The notes below the pieces were generated by a model. It was not told where the DNA came from. It made no database searches and saw only the letters and a program-made list of their open reading frames with translations. The position numbers and the translations under genes were made by a program. From contig JNEU01000915.1 in the NCBI GenBank assembly GCA_000697475.1, forward strand, positions 1-64,000: a DNA stretch of 64,000 nt. The letters run 5' to 3'. The DNA comes from Lichtheimia corymbifera B2541 (taxonomy: Eukaryota; Mucoromycota; Mucoromycetes; Mucorales; Lichtheimiaceae). How positions within the stretch are numbered: position 1 is the first letter of the stretch; each line of letters begins with the position of its first letter. Positions 45,982 to 58,839 of this stretch are shown piece after piece.

Positions 45982-47871
45982 ATGGACACGCTTAAAACAG
46001 TTGCACACGACGACAAACTGCTCATTCCCAGTGCATTACAACTCTTTCGAACAGCATTGCCCTCCGAACTCCTTTGCAACATCTTTGCTCATTTGTCCCA
46101 GTTCGATTGCTACGAATGTATTCTCGTTTGCAAGTTATGGTATCAACTCGTACCTCAATACGCAACAGGAGTATGGCGTACGCTTGTGCTAAGAAGCGCG
46201 ACTAGTCGACAACGAATAACGCACTTTGTTGGGAGGCATGTCAAGGAAGTGAGGCTACACTCATACCACGAATCCAAAGTGCTCGCTGATCTTGCATGGC
46301 TTCGTCGTTATGGTGCAACACAAGTATCAAGTTTATGTGAGTGAATGATGGGAACCAGCCGAGGATTCAATCGATTAATAACAAGGGTCGTTTTAGCTAT
46401 CAGCTATACCGTAGGAGGTGGTGGTGGTGGTGACAAGGGGAGCCTTTGTCAATGGATTCCTGCACTACCGCTCAATCATTTGACACACCTTACGTTACGT
46501 ATCGGAAAACCAGGCATCGATATTATACGCATTGTGGAAGCATGTCCAAAACTTGTTCATTTGTCATATGAGCTTGCTGACAATGGGACCGGCACCTTGA
46601 CACCCGACTTGCAGATGGACTTTATACGATATTGCAGCCAACAACTTCCGCCAAGTACGATCTTATCCCTTCGCTCATTATGCGTCAAATCGTCATTACT
46701 TGATTATTACGAGAAACGACTCCTAGCAACATTAATACGACATAGCCCCCATCTTCGGGTTATATCACTTTTGGGACTATGGCCATTTGATATCCGCATC
46801 ATCCATGATATGATTCAACCTCTCAACAATCTCGAATACCTTGCATGCAATGTGGATCGTTGTTCATGGCTCCTTGATGATACCATTCTCAATCATTCCT
46901 CAGGTCCTCCATCCAGCAGCAATAAAATCCAACAAGGATTACGAGGTCTTATTCTTCAAGGCTCACCTGATTATTCGCCTGAAATATTGTCCTTCATTCG
47001 AGAGCATCAACACACGTTGCAGCATCTGAATTTGACGCTTGGTTTCCATCCTCGATATGATCACATTGTTTGTGCGTTGCTAGGACAACTGGATATGGAT
47101 AAGCTTGAGACATTGCATTGGTCTGGTTGTAGCAGCAATCGTTATGGTGCCGCACTTGGAATCATGCTTGGTCATTGTCAGCGTTTGCAAAGGATAGAGC
47201 TACCCGATCTGGATGGTGCTGATCGGCAATGGACACAGGCGTTGGCGGGTTTGAAGGATCTGCATACATTATCTCTTGGAATTGATGACCCGTGGCAAGA
47301 TACCAACACAGTAATGGCTCTACCCCATTCATCCACCACCACTGAAGATGACGACGATGCTGCCACAGTAGATGTTGTGCTTGGTGAATTATTTTCCGTG
47401 TTCGCTCGACAAGGCGATAGCTGTCGATTACAAAACCTATCACTCAAATTGAGGCTAGGGGATGGTGCCATGTGCCTTTCGCTATTATCCAACATACGCT
47501 CGCTCAAAAAACTTGCAATATGGGGCCTTTCTTTGGCAGACGATCAGGCTGTGAGTCAAATCACCAACCACATCAGCGCTAGCAAGCAGATGGAAAGGCT
47601 TTGTCTGGTCTCGTTTCGATCTCTTGGCCGTGATGCTCTTGAACATTTGAGCCAGCTACAGCACCTGCGATGCCTCGCAATCATTTGCTGCAATCAATTA
47701 AGCGTCATTGGATTGGAACAACTTGTACAAACATGTCCACAACTCGAAAATGTCACTGTGGGTCAAGTTCATCAAGTCGATGGTGATGTAACTACTTGGC
47801 AATCAATCAAGAAACGGCTTGGCATGGACCCTCGATCTCATCCCTTGTATCCATCTGTTATCCTATCATAG
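45982..47871 (+). CDS. F-box / leucine-rich-repeat protein
   Basis: Exons 45982-46336 and 46397-47871 (60-nt intron) give 609 residues. Residues 26-65 are an F-box: 'LPSELLCNIFAHLSQFDCYE' then 'CILVCKLWYQLVPQYATGVW'. The rest is a set of irregular leucine-rich repeats ('LTHLTLRIGKPGID', 'LRVISLLGLWPFDIRI', 'LKKLAIWGLSLADDQA', 'LRCLAIICCNQLSVIGLEQL', 'CPQLENVTVGQV'). Such proteins are substrate receptors of SCF ubiquitin ligases through Skp1. Mucoromycota carry many of them and this one's target cannot be inferred. The splice is needed: exon 1 reaches a stop eight bases past the junction. A Gly run (six) lies just after it. Confidence 0.88.
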
Positions 47872-49293
47872 CTATTATCATTTATATATCAATCAACAAT
47901 ATCTATATGACATACGGTTCATGTTTCATTGTATATGTTTGGGATGCGGTGTGCATTATATAAGTTACCAGGGTTCTCAAATGTTTGTGCTGTTGTTCTT
48001 CTCTTTCTTAGGTAAGCTTTGTTGCGCAGGATCACTCGATGCAACATGTACATAGCTTATTACCTAATCATATTATAAAGAGAACACAAGGTTTATCAAA
48101 ACAAGTAGTGCCATAGATATCTCTCGTGTATCCCCTCTAATTTAACCCGCCATTCCGCTTCTTTCATTTTCCATTATCACACAATATGCTATATAACGCC
48201 ATTCCTTTGTGCTATGCGCGGTAATTGTAGTCCATGGTCACCTTGTACCTGCATGTTGCGTAATCGATTGGTAGTCTTCCCACGCAATGTTACAAGCTGC
48301 TAAACATGGACAACGGATGTGGATGGGAGGAGATGTGGTATTACCTCGGAATCTTTGCATGTGCCTCTGAATGAAGACTACCCGATCTTTTCCGTATTGG
48401 CTAAACCACCAAATGGTAGCACATTTTAACAATTTGGATGAATTTGCCCGCATAATCGAGATACAAATGGATGCTTTGGCTGTGATGATTATGTTTGGTT
48501 AATCCTCCGGTCCATCAAGAAAAGAGCCGGCTGGATGGCTGATGCTGGTGGTAGGGTCACACTTTTCGACATATGGAGCTTACAACATCATTGGATGCTC
48601 ATCCATTTTTGTCCAATACCAGCTAGCTTTTTTTAAAGTAAACTTTTGGACTTTGCATGCATGAGTCCCCATTCTTTGGCTTTTAAGAGTGATATGCATC
48701 GTCCCTCTTGGGAAAAAAAGTGTTCGTTTCTTCTTTCTGATTCTTGAAACAACCTTTTCTTATATCTGGGATAATCCGGTATTGGAGTAAAATCAGCTAC
48801 AGAACGTCCCGTGCCTACGCACGAGTCTTTTAATTACATCATTTTTCAGCAGATGCAGTGGATCCAGCTGGATAGGAGTCCTTTTATTGCGGGGTGAAAT
48901 AGGCTGTGTGGATTTCGTGTAGCAACAAAGCACTCTGTGGTAGCATGGGAAATGATACTTGCTATATTACAAACATAACATCTAAGCGCTTACGCAAACT
49001 TGGGTTGGACTTGAAAGGGTCAGGAGAGGCAAGGTGTCATTGGTTGGGATACATGTCGTCGACGTTGTGTGGGGATGCTTTGTGTGACATGTTTCGACCT
49101 GGGGTAACAAGTGGACCCAGCCACCCAACCGATATCGACCCATCCGCTTTTTTTTTTACCTTTTTTTTTGGCATCCTTGCCAAGGATTACAAACACCGTA
49201 CGACTGTTTCTTCCTTTCTTCTCTGCATCAATATACAAAGTAATATCTAGATCAGAAAAGCGACGTCGATTGTACATACCTTTTGGCTGAAAC
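47872..49293. other. Intergenic region
   Basis: This is the F-box 3' flank and the upstream region of the CSL gene. T-runs occur near 49147-49169. Several short frames exist on both strands, none with known motifs. Confidence 0.5.
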
Positions 49294-52200
49294 ATGACAG
49301 CTGCATCAACAACCCCTTCCCCTCCGCAGGACACTCTTCACCCCACAATGATTGACGAGCTGTGTCCGACGCATTATACACAACGACCGCTAGAAGATAG
49401 GCATGCAATATGGTCATCATCCTATTTAAATCAAGACAATCCAACATCATCGGCTGGCCCTATGTTTTGGATGCCAAACAACAACATTTATCATAAGCAA
49501 GATGACGTTCAAGAAGCAACAGCAAATGAAACCTGTGCAACAAAACAATACGACAATGAAGATAACATATCGCTGGACCTATTTACCTTCAACATGCATC
49601 AACACCAAAGCTACAACCCCGGTTTCACTATTCCTGAGGAGCAGGCTCCTTCTCATGACGATTTAAATCGCACCTTTTACCAAACAGGTGATGGTAGCGA
49701 TGCTGTTGCTACTGCACTACGCACAGACAAGAGCACATCTGCTAGTAACGCCGATCCAAATACACCTTCATCAACAACAAGTTTAATAGCACCGATAAGC
49801 AAAGTAGAGCGAGATGAAGATCTTTCTATTTACGACAACAATAGTAACATGATGCCAACGTTACATCGGCAACAAGGATCGCACAACGATAATAGCAACG
49901 CCTCGAGTGACCGATCATACCTTCTTTGTTCAAAGTTACAGGTCATTGATTACGGGAACGCCCAACGAGAGGAGAATGAGCAACATCACCAGTCGTTTGT
50001 TATATCGTCATCATCGCCTCACAATGAACACGCCTTATCCCCTAATCACCCACCACCATCAATATCATCGTCATGGTGGGCAACTATGTCTCCTCTTACA
50101 TCATCCCCTTCTTCAAAACGACATACACAACAACCAGCTTCATTATCATTTAGTGATTCTGACGCTGTCTTAAATTTTTTGCAATCCGAGAGCGATCCTT
50201 TTCCAGTTAAGTTTGAAAAAAAAGCATGTGTTGTCATGGTGCATGTGTTAACCCTGTAACAAATATAACGCCCTTGCTACTACTACAGCAGTCCAACCCA
50301 TCACCAGATACGCAAGAATGGATGCCACCACCACCTAATGAAAGATCGATGGTATCAGAACATAGCACCTTTAATCAACAGCAGAATCATGAAGGATCAT
50401 CGTACACCATGATGCCAAGTAATGGTGGAAGCATTGACACTGGGGATCATCAACTTTTGATCGACAATATGAAGGAATGGCTCCGATCTCATATACGAAA
50501 CTATCTTTTGGCGCCAAATCCCGTGGCCATGGGAGAAAGGACCATTGTAATTTTAACAGGCAAAGTCGCACAAAAAAGCTACGGCACTGAAAAAAGGTGA
50601 AATAACAACCCAGAATGATTTACATGCATCCTGTTACGTGTTCAAATATTCATGTATACAATGAATCATAGATTTCTTTGTCCTCCACCCACGGTGATTT
50701 TGAGTGGGAGTACCTGGTGGTCATCCTCGTCATCCAGCAATGAAGCAGGAGGAAGCAAAGTACTACCGCCTATACTGAAGGTGGTTATGTCGACTGAAAC
50801 ATCCGAGATTCAAGAAGGGCAGGTTGATTGGTATTCTACATCGGGTGCTTTGGTGGGTCAAACAGGCTTTCCACCACCGCCTCCTCCTCCTTCCCCTTCC
50901 CCTGCATTACACGTTGCACAGCAACCTTCATCATGTTTATCAGGACGAAATTCCCATGGTGGTCGTATTCGTGCAAGCTTTGACAGAAGCACTATTAGCA
51001 CCACAGATCGAGATTGGTATCGAATTCCAAAAGGAGATCCTTTGGTGGGTGGAAAGTGTGTCCTCAAGCAATTATATGTCAATGATGTCGAAGAAGGAAG
51101 GCGCAAACAAGTTGAATGCTTAGCACGTATTCACTTGGCAGATGGTACCATGGTTGGCACGCTGGCGAGTCGATCTATCAAGGTTATCAGCAAACCAAGC
51201 AAAAAGCGGCATAATTCAGCAAACTTGGACTGTAAGCAAAGCATTTATTACTTACAATAGCAAGGATTGACATTTTTAATTATAGCTTGCATTCGTCACG
51301 GCACGCTTGTTTCGCTGTTTAATCGTATACGATCGCAGACTGTGTCGACAAAGTACTTGGGTGTATCAGCATCGCCTTGTCAATCCAATTCTTCAACCAC
51401 TCTACCATTTATGTATCCTGGCCAATGTCATGGTGATCAACCGCTACCATCCAAAGACAAATGCTTTAGTGCACGCACTGGAAGCTGGGAACCATTTGTT
51501 ATTTGGCTCGTAGACACCCAATGGAAACCAGAGCAACATCCAAGACAGCAAGCAAGTGGTAGACAAGATGACATTGCTGACGAGTATATTGGTGCCAATT
51601 GCGCATCAACGTTACGAGGAGGAGTGCCCTATCCTTCACCACCTGCTATTGCCATCAAGAATCGAACACACCAACCGTTAACTATCCACTATAATCAACA
51701 TGTCGTTCTTCAATGTCTAACTACTGGTTTGGTGAGTCCTGTGATGATTATTCGCAAGGTCGATCGTGCATCCAATGCTGTTTTCGGCGGTGCTAGTATA
51801 AGGCAATGTTATCCACATGCAAGCAAAAGCACGTATGGTGGCGAATATGGTGACGAGGTCCTTGGTGAACCTGTATCGCAGTTGCACAAGGTTGCATTCC
51901 AAATGGTTACCGAGGATGTATCAGCCTCTGAAAGTCGACACCACCAGAATGATTCAATGCCACAATGTGGGGGACCATCAACCTATTTGGCGTGTTTTCA
52001 TGATACCGTTGGAATGTATCGCACAAGCAATACTCGTAAACCTATGCCACATGCAGCTCAACATCATCATTTGGATAATACACGTCTTCCAACACGTCGT
52101 CGAATAGCGTCTATGGGTGGAACTAGTACTTACATTGGCGTTCCTCATCTATCCACGGAAAATGATTATAATCAAGAACTGGATTTGAGAGCTGAGCCTC

Positions 52201-52829
52201 GATCTTTGCAAAAGCGTAGCCGATCTATCAGCGGCGGTGAAGGCAGCATACGATTTTCCGCATCAGCTGGTGTGTTGGATCCCACGAGTTGGACTGAGCT
52301 TGGTGCTTACTGGTCTGAAAAGGTACCCGATTCTACTATTTGGACCATTGTCGGCACAGGTAAGTCATACATGGGACATAGTAGCAACCTTTTATTCATC
52401 AATGTGTATATACCAAAAGAATGTGCAAAGTACACAATATGGCAACCTTCCCCACAAACATCGGACAATCCACAGCATATGATCCCTCGCGTCTTTAGTT
52501 ACTCGCACTCGCCTTCCAGCACTGCTCAAAAAGATTTAAGTGATCCTGATCCACAGCAAGAGCAAGGGTCAGAACCTGTTTATATAACCTTGTATGGCGA
52601 GCATTTTTCAGATCAACTTGATGTTTGGTTTGGTGATATACGATCCAGCCGTTGCGAACATGTGGGTCGTGGACAAATCGTATGCAAGTTACCTCCAAAG
52701 AATACATTAATCAACGCGGTAGGCGTTACATGGAAAAATGAGCGCCTATGCACAATCCCGTTACTATTAGCCACCAAAGATGGCAAAGCTGTATACAAGG
52801 CCAACAAGCATTATGCATTCTCACCCTAA
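49294..52829 (+). CDS. CSL-family (RBPJ/Su(H)/Lag-1) transcription factor
   Basis: Five exons: 49294-50205, 50289-50596, 50672-51231, 51286-52359, 52420-52829; 1087 residues. Diagnostic CSL motifs occur in order: 'TEKRFLCPPPTVILSG', 'LVSLFNRIRSQTVSTKYLGV' (DNA-contact region), 'VMIIRKVDR' ... 'EPVSQLHKVAFQM' (beta-trefoil), 'WTIVGTECAKYTI', and a closing IPT/TIG domain with 'ITLYGEHFSDQLDVWFGDI'. Fungi lack Notch; in fission yeast CSL proteins (Cbf11/Cbf12) act in adhesion and cell-cycle control. The disordered N-terminus of more than 300 residues and large insertions resemble the longer fungal class. The exon 1 donor could instead be at 50239. Intron 4 (52360-52419) is 60 nt and stop-free, but removing it restores 'VGTECAKYT'. 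Confidence 0.93.
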
Positions 52830-53154
52830 GTTACTTTCATCTCCTTTACGTGCCAGTATGTTGTATCTATATACCCATGCATCATTGTTATGTAAATCAT
52901 TCATCAGCATCACACACACACATTAAGGTAGAACGAATTCCGTAGTATTATATTTGTCTAGCAAAAAAGCAACATGTATAAGATGAATATAAAAGGATGC
53001 GCAAAAGTTGGAGTAATGAAGAACCTATGCATGTGGATCTATAGTAAAGGTTTCTTGAGGAATTGGTGAGGGAGGGAGGATAAAGGGTTGATGCTATTGA
53101 TAAAAAGATGGGTCGAGAGTGTGTGTTTGTGTTTGTGTGCATAATATAAAACGT
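52830..53154. other. Convergent 3' flanks
   Basis: This is the space between the stops of CSL and eEF3. It includes a CA run (52911-52922) and a GT-rich run (53117-53140). No gene was recognised. Confidence 0.6.
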
Positions 53155-56100
53155 CTAGTCGCTGTCAGTGTCGGGCTCACGCTCACCACCTTCAATGAGC
53201 CATTTGAGTTTACGAGCACGACGACGGGCATCTTGATCCTTGATTTCTTTTCTGGTCTTCTTTTTCTTCTTGCTGATCTTGGCAATGACCTTCTCATCAT
53301 CAACTTGGGCTTCATCTTCCACAGCGGATTTGCCATCCTTGGTCACGTGGCCACCTTCAACACGCCATGTTTCAGGGCACAATGCTGATGTGAATTCTTC
53401 CGAGTGAGAAATCATCACAACGGCACCTTCCCAGGACTGGATAGCCTTTGCCAAACCACCAAGAGCATCACGATCCAAAAAGTTGGTAGGTTCGTCAAGC
53501 ACCAACATGTGCGAGTTGTTCCACATAGCAGCAGCAATGACAACCTTGACCTTTTGACCACCACTAAGCTGACCAATCTTGCTATATTGTGCAATCTCAG
53601 GATCCAAGCCAATATCTATTACGTCGTAGCGATTATTAGCATGAGCCATTCGATATCTTTACCATTGCAAAGACTTACCCTTAAAGTGTTGACGAATAGC
53701 ATCGACTGTCAAATCACGGTACAAAAGACCTTCACGAGATGCTTCCTTGTCATCGAATTCCTGGACAAGCTTTTGGAAACCAAGCTCAAGCAACTTTTCA
53801 CGACCCATCCATGTATTGAACTTGTGTCGCATACCACGCCATTTGATCTCATATTGGAAGGTCTTCTTCAACTTGGCACGACCAAGCAAACACTATAGCG
53901 TATAACTCATATGTCAGTGATCCATCATCATCATTCCAAATCCATTTGCATACATACCTCAATTTGGCGCTTTTGGCCGTCCACTTCGATATGCTTTTCC
54001 ATTTGCTTGGCTTCATCCTCGGTCCATTGACGAGTTTCCTTCATGGATACTTCCTTATCTTCACCAGTCTCATAACGCCATCTCAAATATTCCATAGGAG
54101 TGCTTTCCAAGTGCTGTTCAAGATGGTGGAATGCGTGCTGAGCGACATAACCGATACGCAATGCGGGATGGCGCCATACAACACCCGTTTGAGGAATAGC
54201 TTCACCAGTCAATAGCTTGATAAGGGTGGATTTACCAGCACCATTGGGACCAATGACGGAGACACGGGAAGACAACGAAAGCGAGATGGTAGCATTGTAC
54301 AACGAAGGAGTGGATCGGCTAGGATATTGGTAGGTACAATCAGTGGCCTTGAGAATGGCTTTGGTGTTACTGCGTACACCTTGCAGCATGGTGGGCTTGG
54401 GGAAAGAGAAGCTGACTGAAGACGAGTCGAGGGTATAATAATTGGCAGCTGGTGGATACTTCTCGACAAACTTGGAGAGATTGCCTGGGTATAGGCGCAG
54501 CTTTTTTCTGTCATAGTGCAAAATATGGGTACACACAGCATCCAAGAAACCGGGGTCGTGGGACACAATCAAGCACGTGACATTGGTTTGGCTGACAAGA
54601 TAATCTTCAAGCCACTTGACATTCGTCTGATCCAAGTGATTGGTTGGTTCGTCCAAAAGCAAAATGTCGGCCTTGGAAAGAACCGCACGGGCCAATTCCA
54701 ATTTCATCTTCCAACCACCAGATAAAGTGCTCACAGCGACTTCCAAACGTGCATCATCAAAGCCAACAGACTCAAGACCAGCCTTGATTTCTTCACGAGT
54801 CAAGTTGGAAAGGTTCTTGTCTTCGCAAGTGTAGTCGAGAACATTCAACGAGGTATCAGCACCTTGAGCAGCATAATCCACAAAAGCGGTCTTGACTTGA
54901 TCCTGGGATGGGAATTCTTCAACCTTGCCTTGATGAATGGATCGCATCAAAGTAGACTTGCCGGCACCATTCTCACCGCACAAACCATAACGCTGGCCAC
55001 GATGAAGCTTGAGCTTAGTGTGATTCAATAGCAAACGAGTACCATAAGCAAGTGAAAAGTCTTCGATACGACAGAGCTCCTCGCCTTCTTGTTCCTCAAA
55101 TCCATCATCGACATTGCCGCCACTTTCCTGGTACAACTTGTAATAGTGATCAAACACCTTGTCACACATGCTGGGAATGTCTCCTGCCATAAGCACAGGC
55201 GTCATGCTGACAGAGATACCCTTGGTCCATGTATCCTTGACATAGAGTTCTTGGCGCACCCAATCAGAGATCAGAGCACCAACATAGGTGATGTATGGGC
55301 TGAAGAACGAATCGAGAAAACCTTGAATCTTGGTAGCTTCACCACGCACAAACTTGGTAGCATCATCCATGGATACAGTCAATACACCATTGTTGCTGCT
55401 ATCATCCTTGGATTCACTGTTGACACCAGCATCCAAAAGAGTCTTTTTAGCTTGACCACCAATTTCACGAATCTCTGGGAAAGCAGCACCTTCAGCTTGA
55501 TGATCGACACCAGGGTAAAGTTGAGGCAAGAATTGAGCGGCGGTGCGTGGATCACGAACGAGTTTACACAAGTTGTCGATAATGATGAGAGTTTGACGGA
55601 TCAACAAGGTTGAGCGTTCGTTCAATGCACGAGTAAGCAATGGGACCATGATAGCAAGAGTAGGACCATTCACTTCAGCGACAAAGGTAGTGCAAGCAAG
55701 TTTCTCGATTGTGTTTGGCACATGCGTAGGATCACCCATACAGAGCACAAGGTCCTTGAGATGGCGTGCGATATCAGGGTTGCCACCGACAGAGCATACA
55801 GTCATCATGGTCTTTTGTGCCTGGACAGCCACCTCGTTCTTTGTATCAGCGAGACAATTGGACACCATAGGAATGATTTCTGGAAGACATTCACCAATTT
55901 GTTCAGCAGCACGGGCTGTAAACTTGTCGAGCAACTTTAAGGCACCCAACTTGGTTTGCCACTTCTTGGATCCATTGGCACCCATACCATCAAACAAGCG
56001 GGGCAACAAGACTTGAGTAGCTTCAGGACGCACATGATTCACCAAAGTCTCGGCTGCCATTTGTGCTGCTTCTTGAACAACACTGCCTTTGTCCGCATAC

Positions 56101-56417
56101 AACTCCAAGAACAAATCCAGGTACGATAAGAGGACTGGGACACCAAGTTCACCAAGGATATCGGCCAAAGCATTGAATCCAATCAAACCGCCTTCTCTTT
56201 CCAAGCCAGACTTTTTGTTGCGTGCTGCCTTATTCAACTTGTCAAGGATCCCATGATGTTTGAGCAAAATCAGACCACCGTCCTTTACGATCGTCGCAAG
56301 TTCACGAGCTGCCTGGTCGCATTCCTCACTGGTGGGTGCAGTGTTGATCTGCTTCAAAAGATCGCCAATCTTGGTACTAACGTCCATGGCTGCTGCTGTT
56401 GGTTCTGCGACAGGCAT
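53155..56417 (-). CDS. TEF3: Translation elongation factor 3 (eEF3)
   Basis: Exons 56417-53958, 53892-53679 and 53615-53155 give 1044 residues, the usual eEF3 length. eEF3 is an ABC ATPase that releases E-site tRNA during elongation and is characteristic of fungi. N-terminal HEAT repeats (about 1-320) are followed by ABC1 with Walker A 'GENGAGKST', signature 'LSGGWKMKLELARA' and Walker B 'ILLLDEPTNHLD'. ABC2 has 'GPNGAGKSTLIK', 'LSGGQKVKVVIAAA' and 'MLVLDEPTNFLD'. A chromodomain-like insert, 'FQYEIKWRGMRHKFNTWM', interrupts ABC2. The C-terminus is a basic ribosome-binding tail ('SKKKKKTRKEIKDQDARRR') ending in acidic residues. Recurrent use of a few C-ending codons suggests high expression. 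Confidence 0.98.
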
Positions 56418-56542
56418 ATGAGAACGTCAAGCAAAAGGAAGAAAGAAAAAGAGAGTGACAAGGATAGCTCTTCAAAGGTAACCAACCGACCGAAATAGGG
56501 GTTTATTTGGAAACTTTTTTTCTAACGCAGCAACCAGTCGCC

Positions 56543-58839
56543 TTAAGTATAAGGATTCAGCGATCCGATCAACAAGCATGGAACTTGAGTGCCGCTGGGA
56601 AGTTGCGATTGGTCCTCACTTGCTGCTGGTAACTGCAGTAATCCATTTGCTTGCAAAAGGCTAAGCATGCGACTACTCCTTTGGCCACCGGTCGATTCAG
56701 CCACAAATTCTCCTTTGGGTGTCACCGATACTCGTACACGATGATATTCAGGTCGAGGATCCAAGTAGACTTGTTCAGTAATCTAGTAGTATAAAAAGTT
56801 AATATACCAGAAACCTTGTATAGCCAGCAATATCTTTCTTTACCTTCACTGGAATAATCGGATTGGTGAATTGTGCATAACCTGCAATCTTTTTCAATGC
56901 TGGGAGTACAAACAAATAAAACGTCACTGTAGCTGATGCTGGATTGCCTGGTAATGCAAAGATAAGCTTGCCAGTATCAGGGATTGATGCAAATGTTGTT
57001 GGTTTTCTACACACATATAACATATCGAATGAGATTACAGTATTTTAGCATATGTATTAATTTATCCACACCTACCCAGGCTTCATTTTGACACGTCCAA
57101 AATGAATCGTAGCTCCGAGCTTTTGTTCCAGAACGGGTTTCATGAAATCAGCTTCGCCCATCGATACGCCACCAGTAGTGATCAATACATCCACCTTCTC
57201 CAATGCATCCCGTAACCGAGTCTCGAGGTCATCCACGGTATCCTTGATAATCCCCAAATCCATCGCTTCAAATCCTGCTCCTCGTATAGCACCCAGCAAT
57301 GTGATTCGGTTCGTATCACGGATTTCACCTTGCTTGAGCTGCTTGGTTGCCAAATGATCCACCACTTCATTGCCCGTGGATAACACGCCCACTGTAGGTT
57401 TACGGTAGACCTTGACGTTTTGAATCCCTGCAGACGCCAATGCACCCAGCTCGCCTCCCACAGATGAAATCACTTGTCCTTTGTAGCCGACAATGGTTCC
57501 CGTTTGACAATCGCTGCCTATCGCTCGTATATTGTCACCCGCTTCCACTTTGGCCATGATTTCCACTTGCAATTCTTCCTTTCCATCATCGGACATTTTC
57601 ACCAATCGTGTATCTTCCACCATCACCACTGCATCCATGCAATCAGGAACAAGTCCACCCGTAGCCGTACGTACGATCTCATCCTCGCTTACAATAGTGG
57701 CTGATGTGCTATCAGATGCTAGGGATACTGATCCAACAGTGTATATGCCTGGACCTTTGGATGCTAAATTGAGAGATCTTATTAGTATGGAGAAGAGAAT
57801 ATAGATACATATATGCATACATACCACGCACAGCATAACCATCAACAATAGATGCTCTGTAACCTGGTACAGGTTCCACCGAAACGGCGTCTTCAGCTAA
57901 TACATGTCCGATAAGGTTTTCAGAGACTTGCATGGAGATGGGGTCATCGGCAATGATCCGTTGTCGAGTAGTCGAATGTTTTCTGACAAGGGCTTCAGCT
58001 TCGCTCATAGGGATGATGGGATAAGGAGACGTACGAGCTCGGAGTGCAACTGTGAATGAAACGGTTAGTTTTCTTTGCCCGAAAAATAAATTGCATGAAT
58101 TAACCTTACCTGGAGTATCCAGTGATGCCGAAAAACCCTTATGTTCACCATGATCATCCGAATAATGCTTACAACGATGTCCTCCCACTTTGTGATGATG
58201 ATGATGATGATGATGGTGGTGGTGTTGGTGAACAGGATGTTGCCTTGATGTGTCTCCACGTAAAAGATCCAAGCCATGTGGCACAATGTTCTTGATAGCA
58301 TCCCAGTTTTCTTTGCATGCCTTTGGTTTGCCAGGGAAAGTGATGACCAAGGTATTATGTCGAATACCCGTGACTGGACGAGATAGGGCTGCAAAAGGCG
58401 TGACAGCTGTAGAAGTTGCAAGCAGCACGTGCGTTAATCCTAGGGTGTGCTTTGATAAAAGAGGATCGATTGCCTTTTACATCACATGTTAATTGATGCT
58501 GCTGCAGGAACATGATAGTGACGTTACTTACTTCAGGTGTTGTATCGCGTGCTGAGAATCCAGTACCACCCGTGATTAGAACAAGGTCAACTTTGACTTG
58601 ATCGCACCAGTGTTTGACAGTTGCTTGGATAGCATCAATATCATCAGCCACGATCGCTTGCTGTTGAACGCTGTATGCATTGGTTTCCTTCAATAGATCC
58701 ACTAAGAGAGGTCCACTTTTATCTTGACTCGAGTCCTGGGACGCTGTGTCGCTCACTAATCGCACTTTTTAAGTCAAGGAGGACATGGTAACGAGCACAT
58801 GCAAAAGGTACCTGTCAATACACCCGCTTTGTATACCAT
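56543..58839 (-). CDS. Gephyrin-like molybdenum cofactor enzyme (MogA-MoeA fusion)
   Basis: Seven exons: 58839-58812, 58764-58532, 58473-58110, 58049-57825, 57763-57076, 57006-56844, 56782-56543; 646 residues. The N-terminal MogA-like domain adenylates molybdopterin ('[19 protein letters not shown]', '[20 protein letters not shown]'). The C-terminal MoeA-like domain inserts molybdate ('[16 protein letters not shown]', '[20 protein letters not shown]', '[14 protein letters not shown]', '[20 protein letters not shown]', '[20 protein letters not shown]', '[17 protein letters not shown]'). The G-then-E order is as in gephyrin and fungal CnxE, opposite to plant Cnx1. The linker holds eleven histidines in a row. 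Exon 1 is only 28 nt. The gene is divergent from the SRPBCC gene, with 221 bp between start codons. Confidence 0.95.

Noticed and set aside
55089..56016. Plus-strand frames of 122-174 codons within eEF3
   Set aside because: They are antisense shadows of a strongly biased coding exon, with no independent motif.
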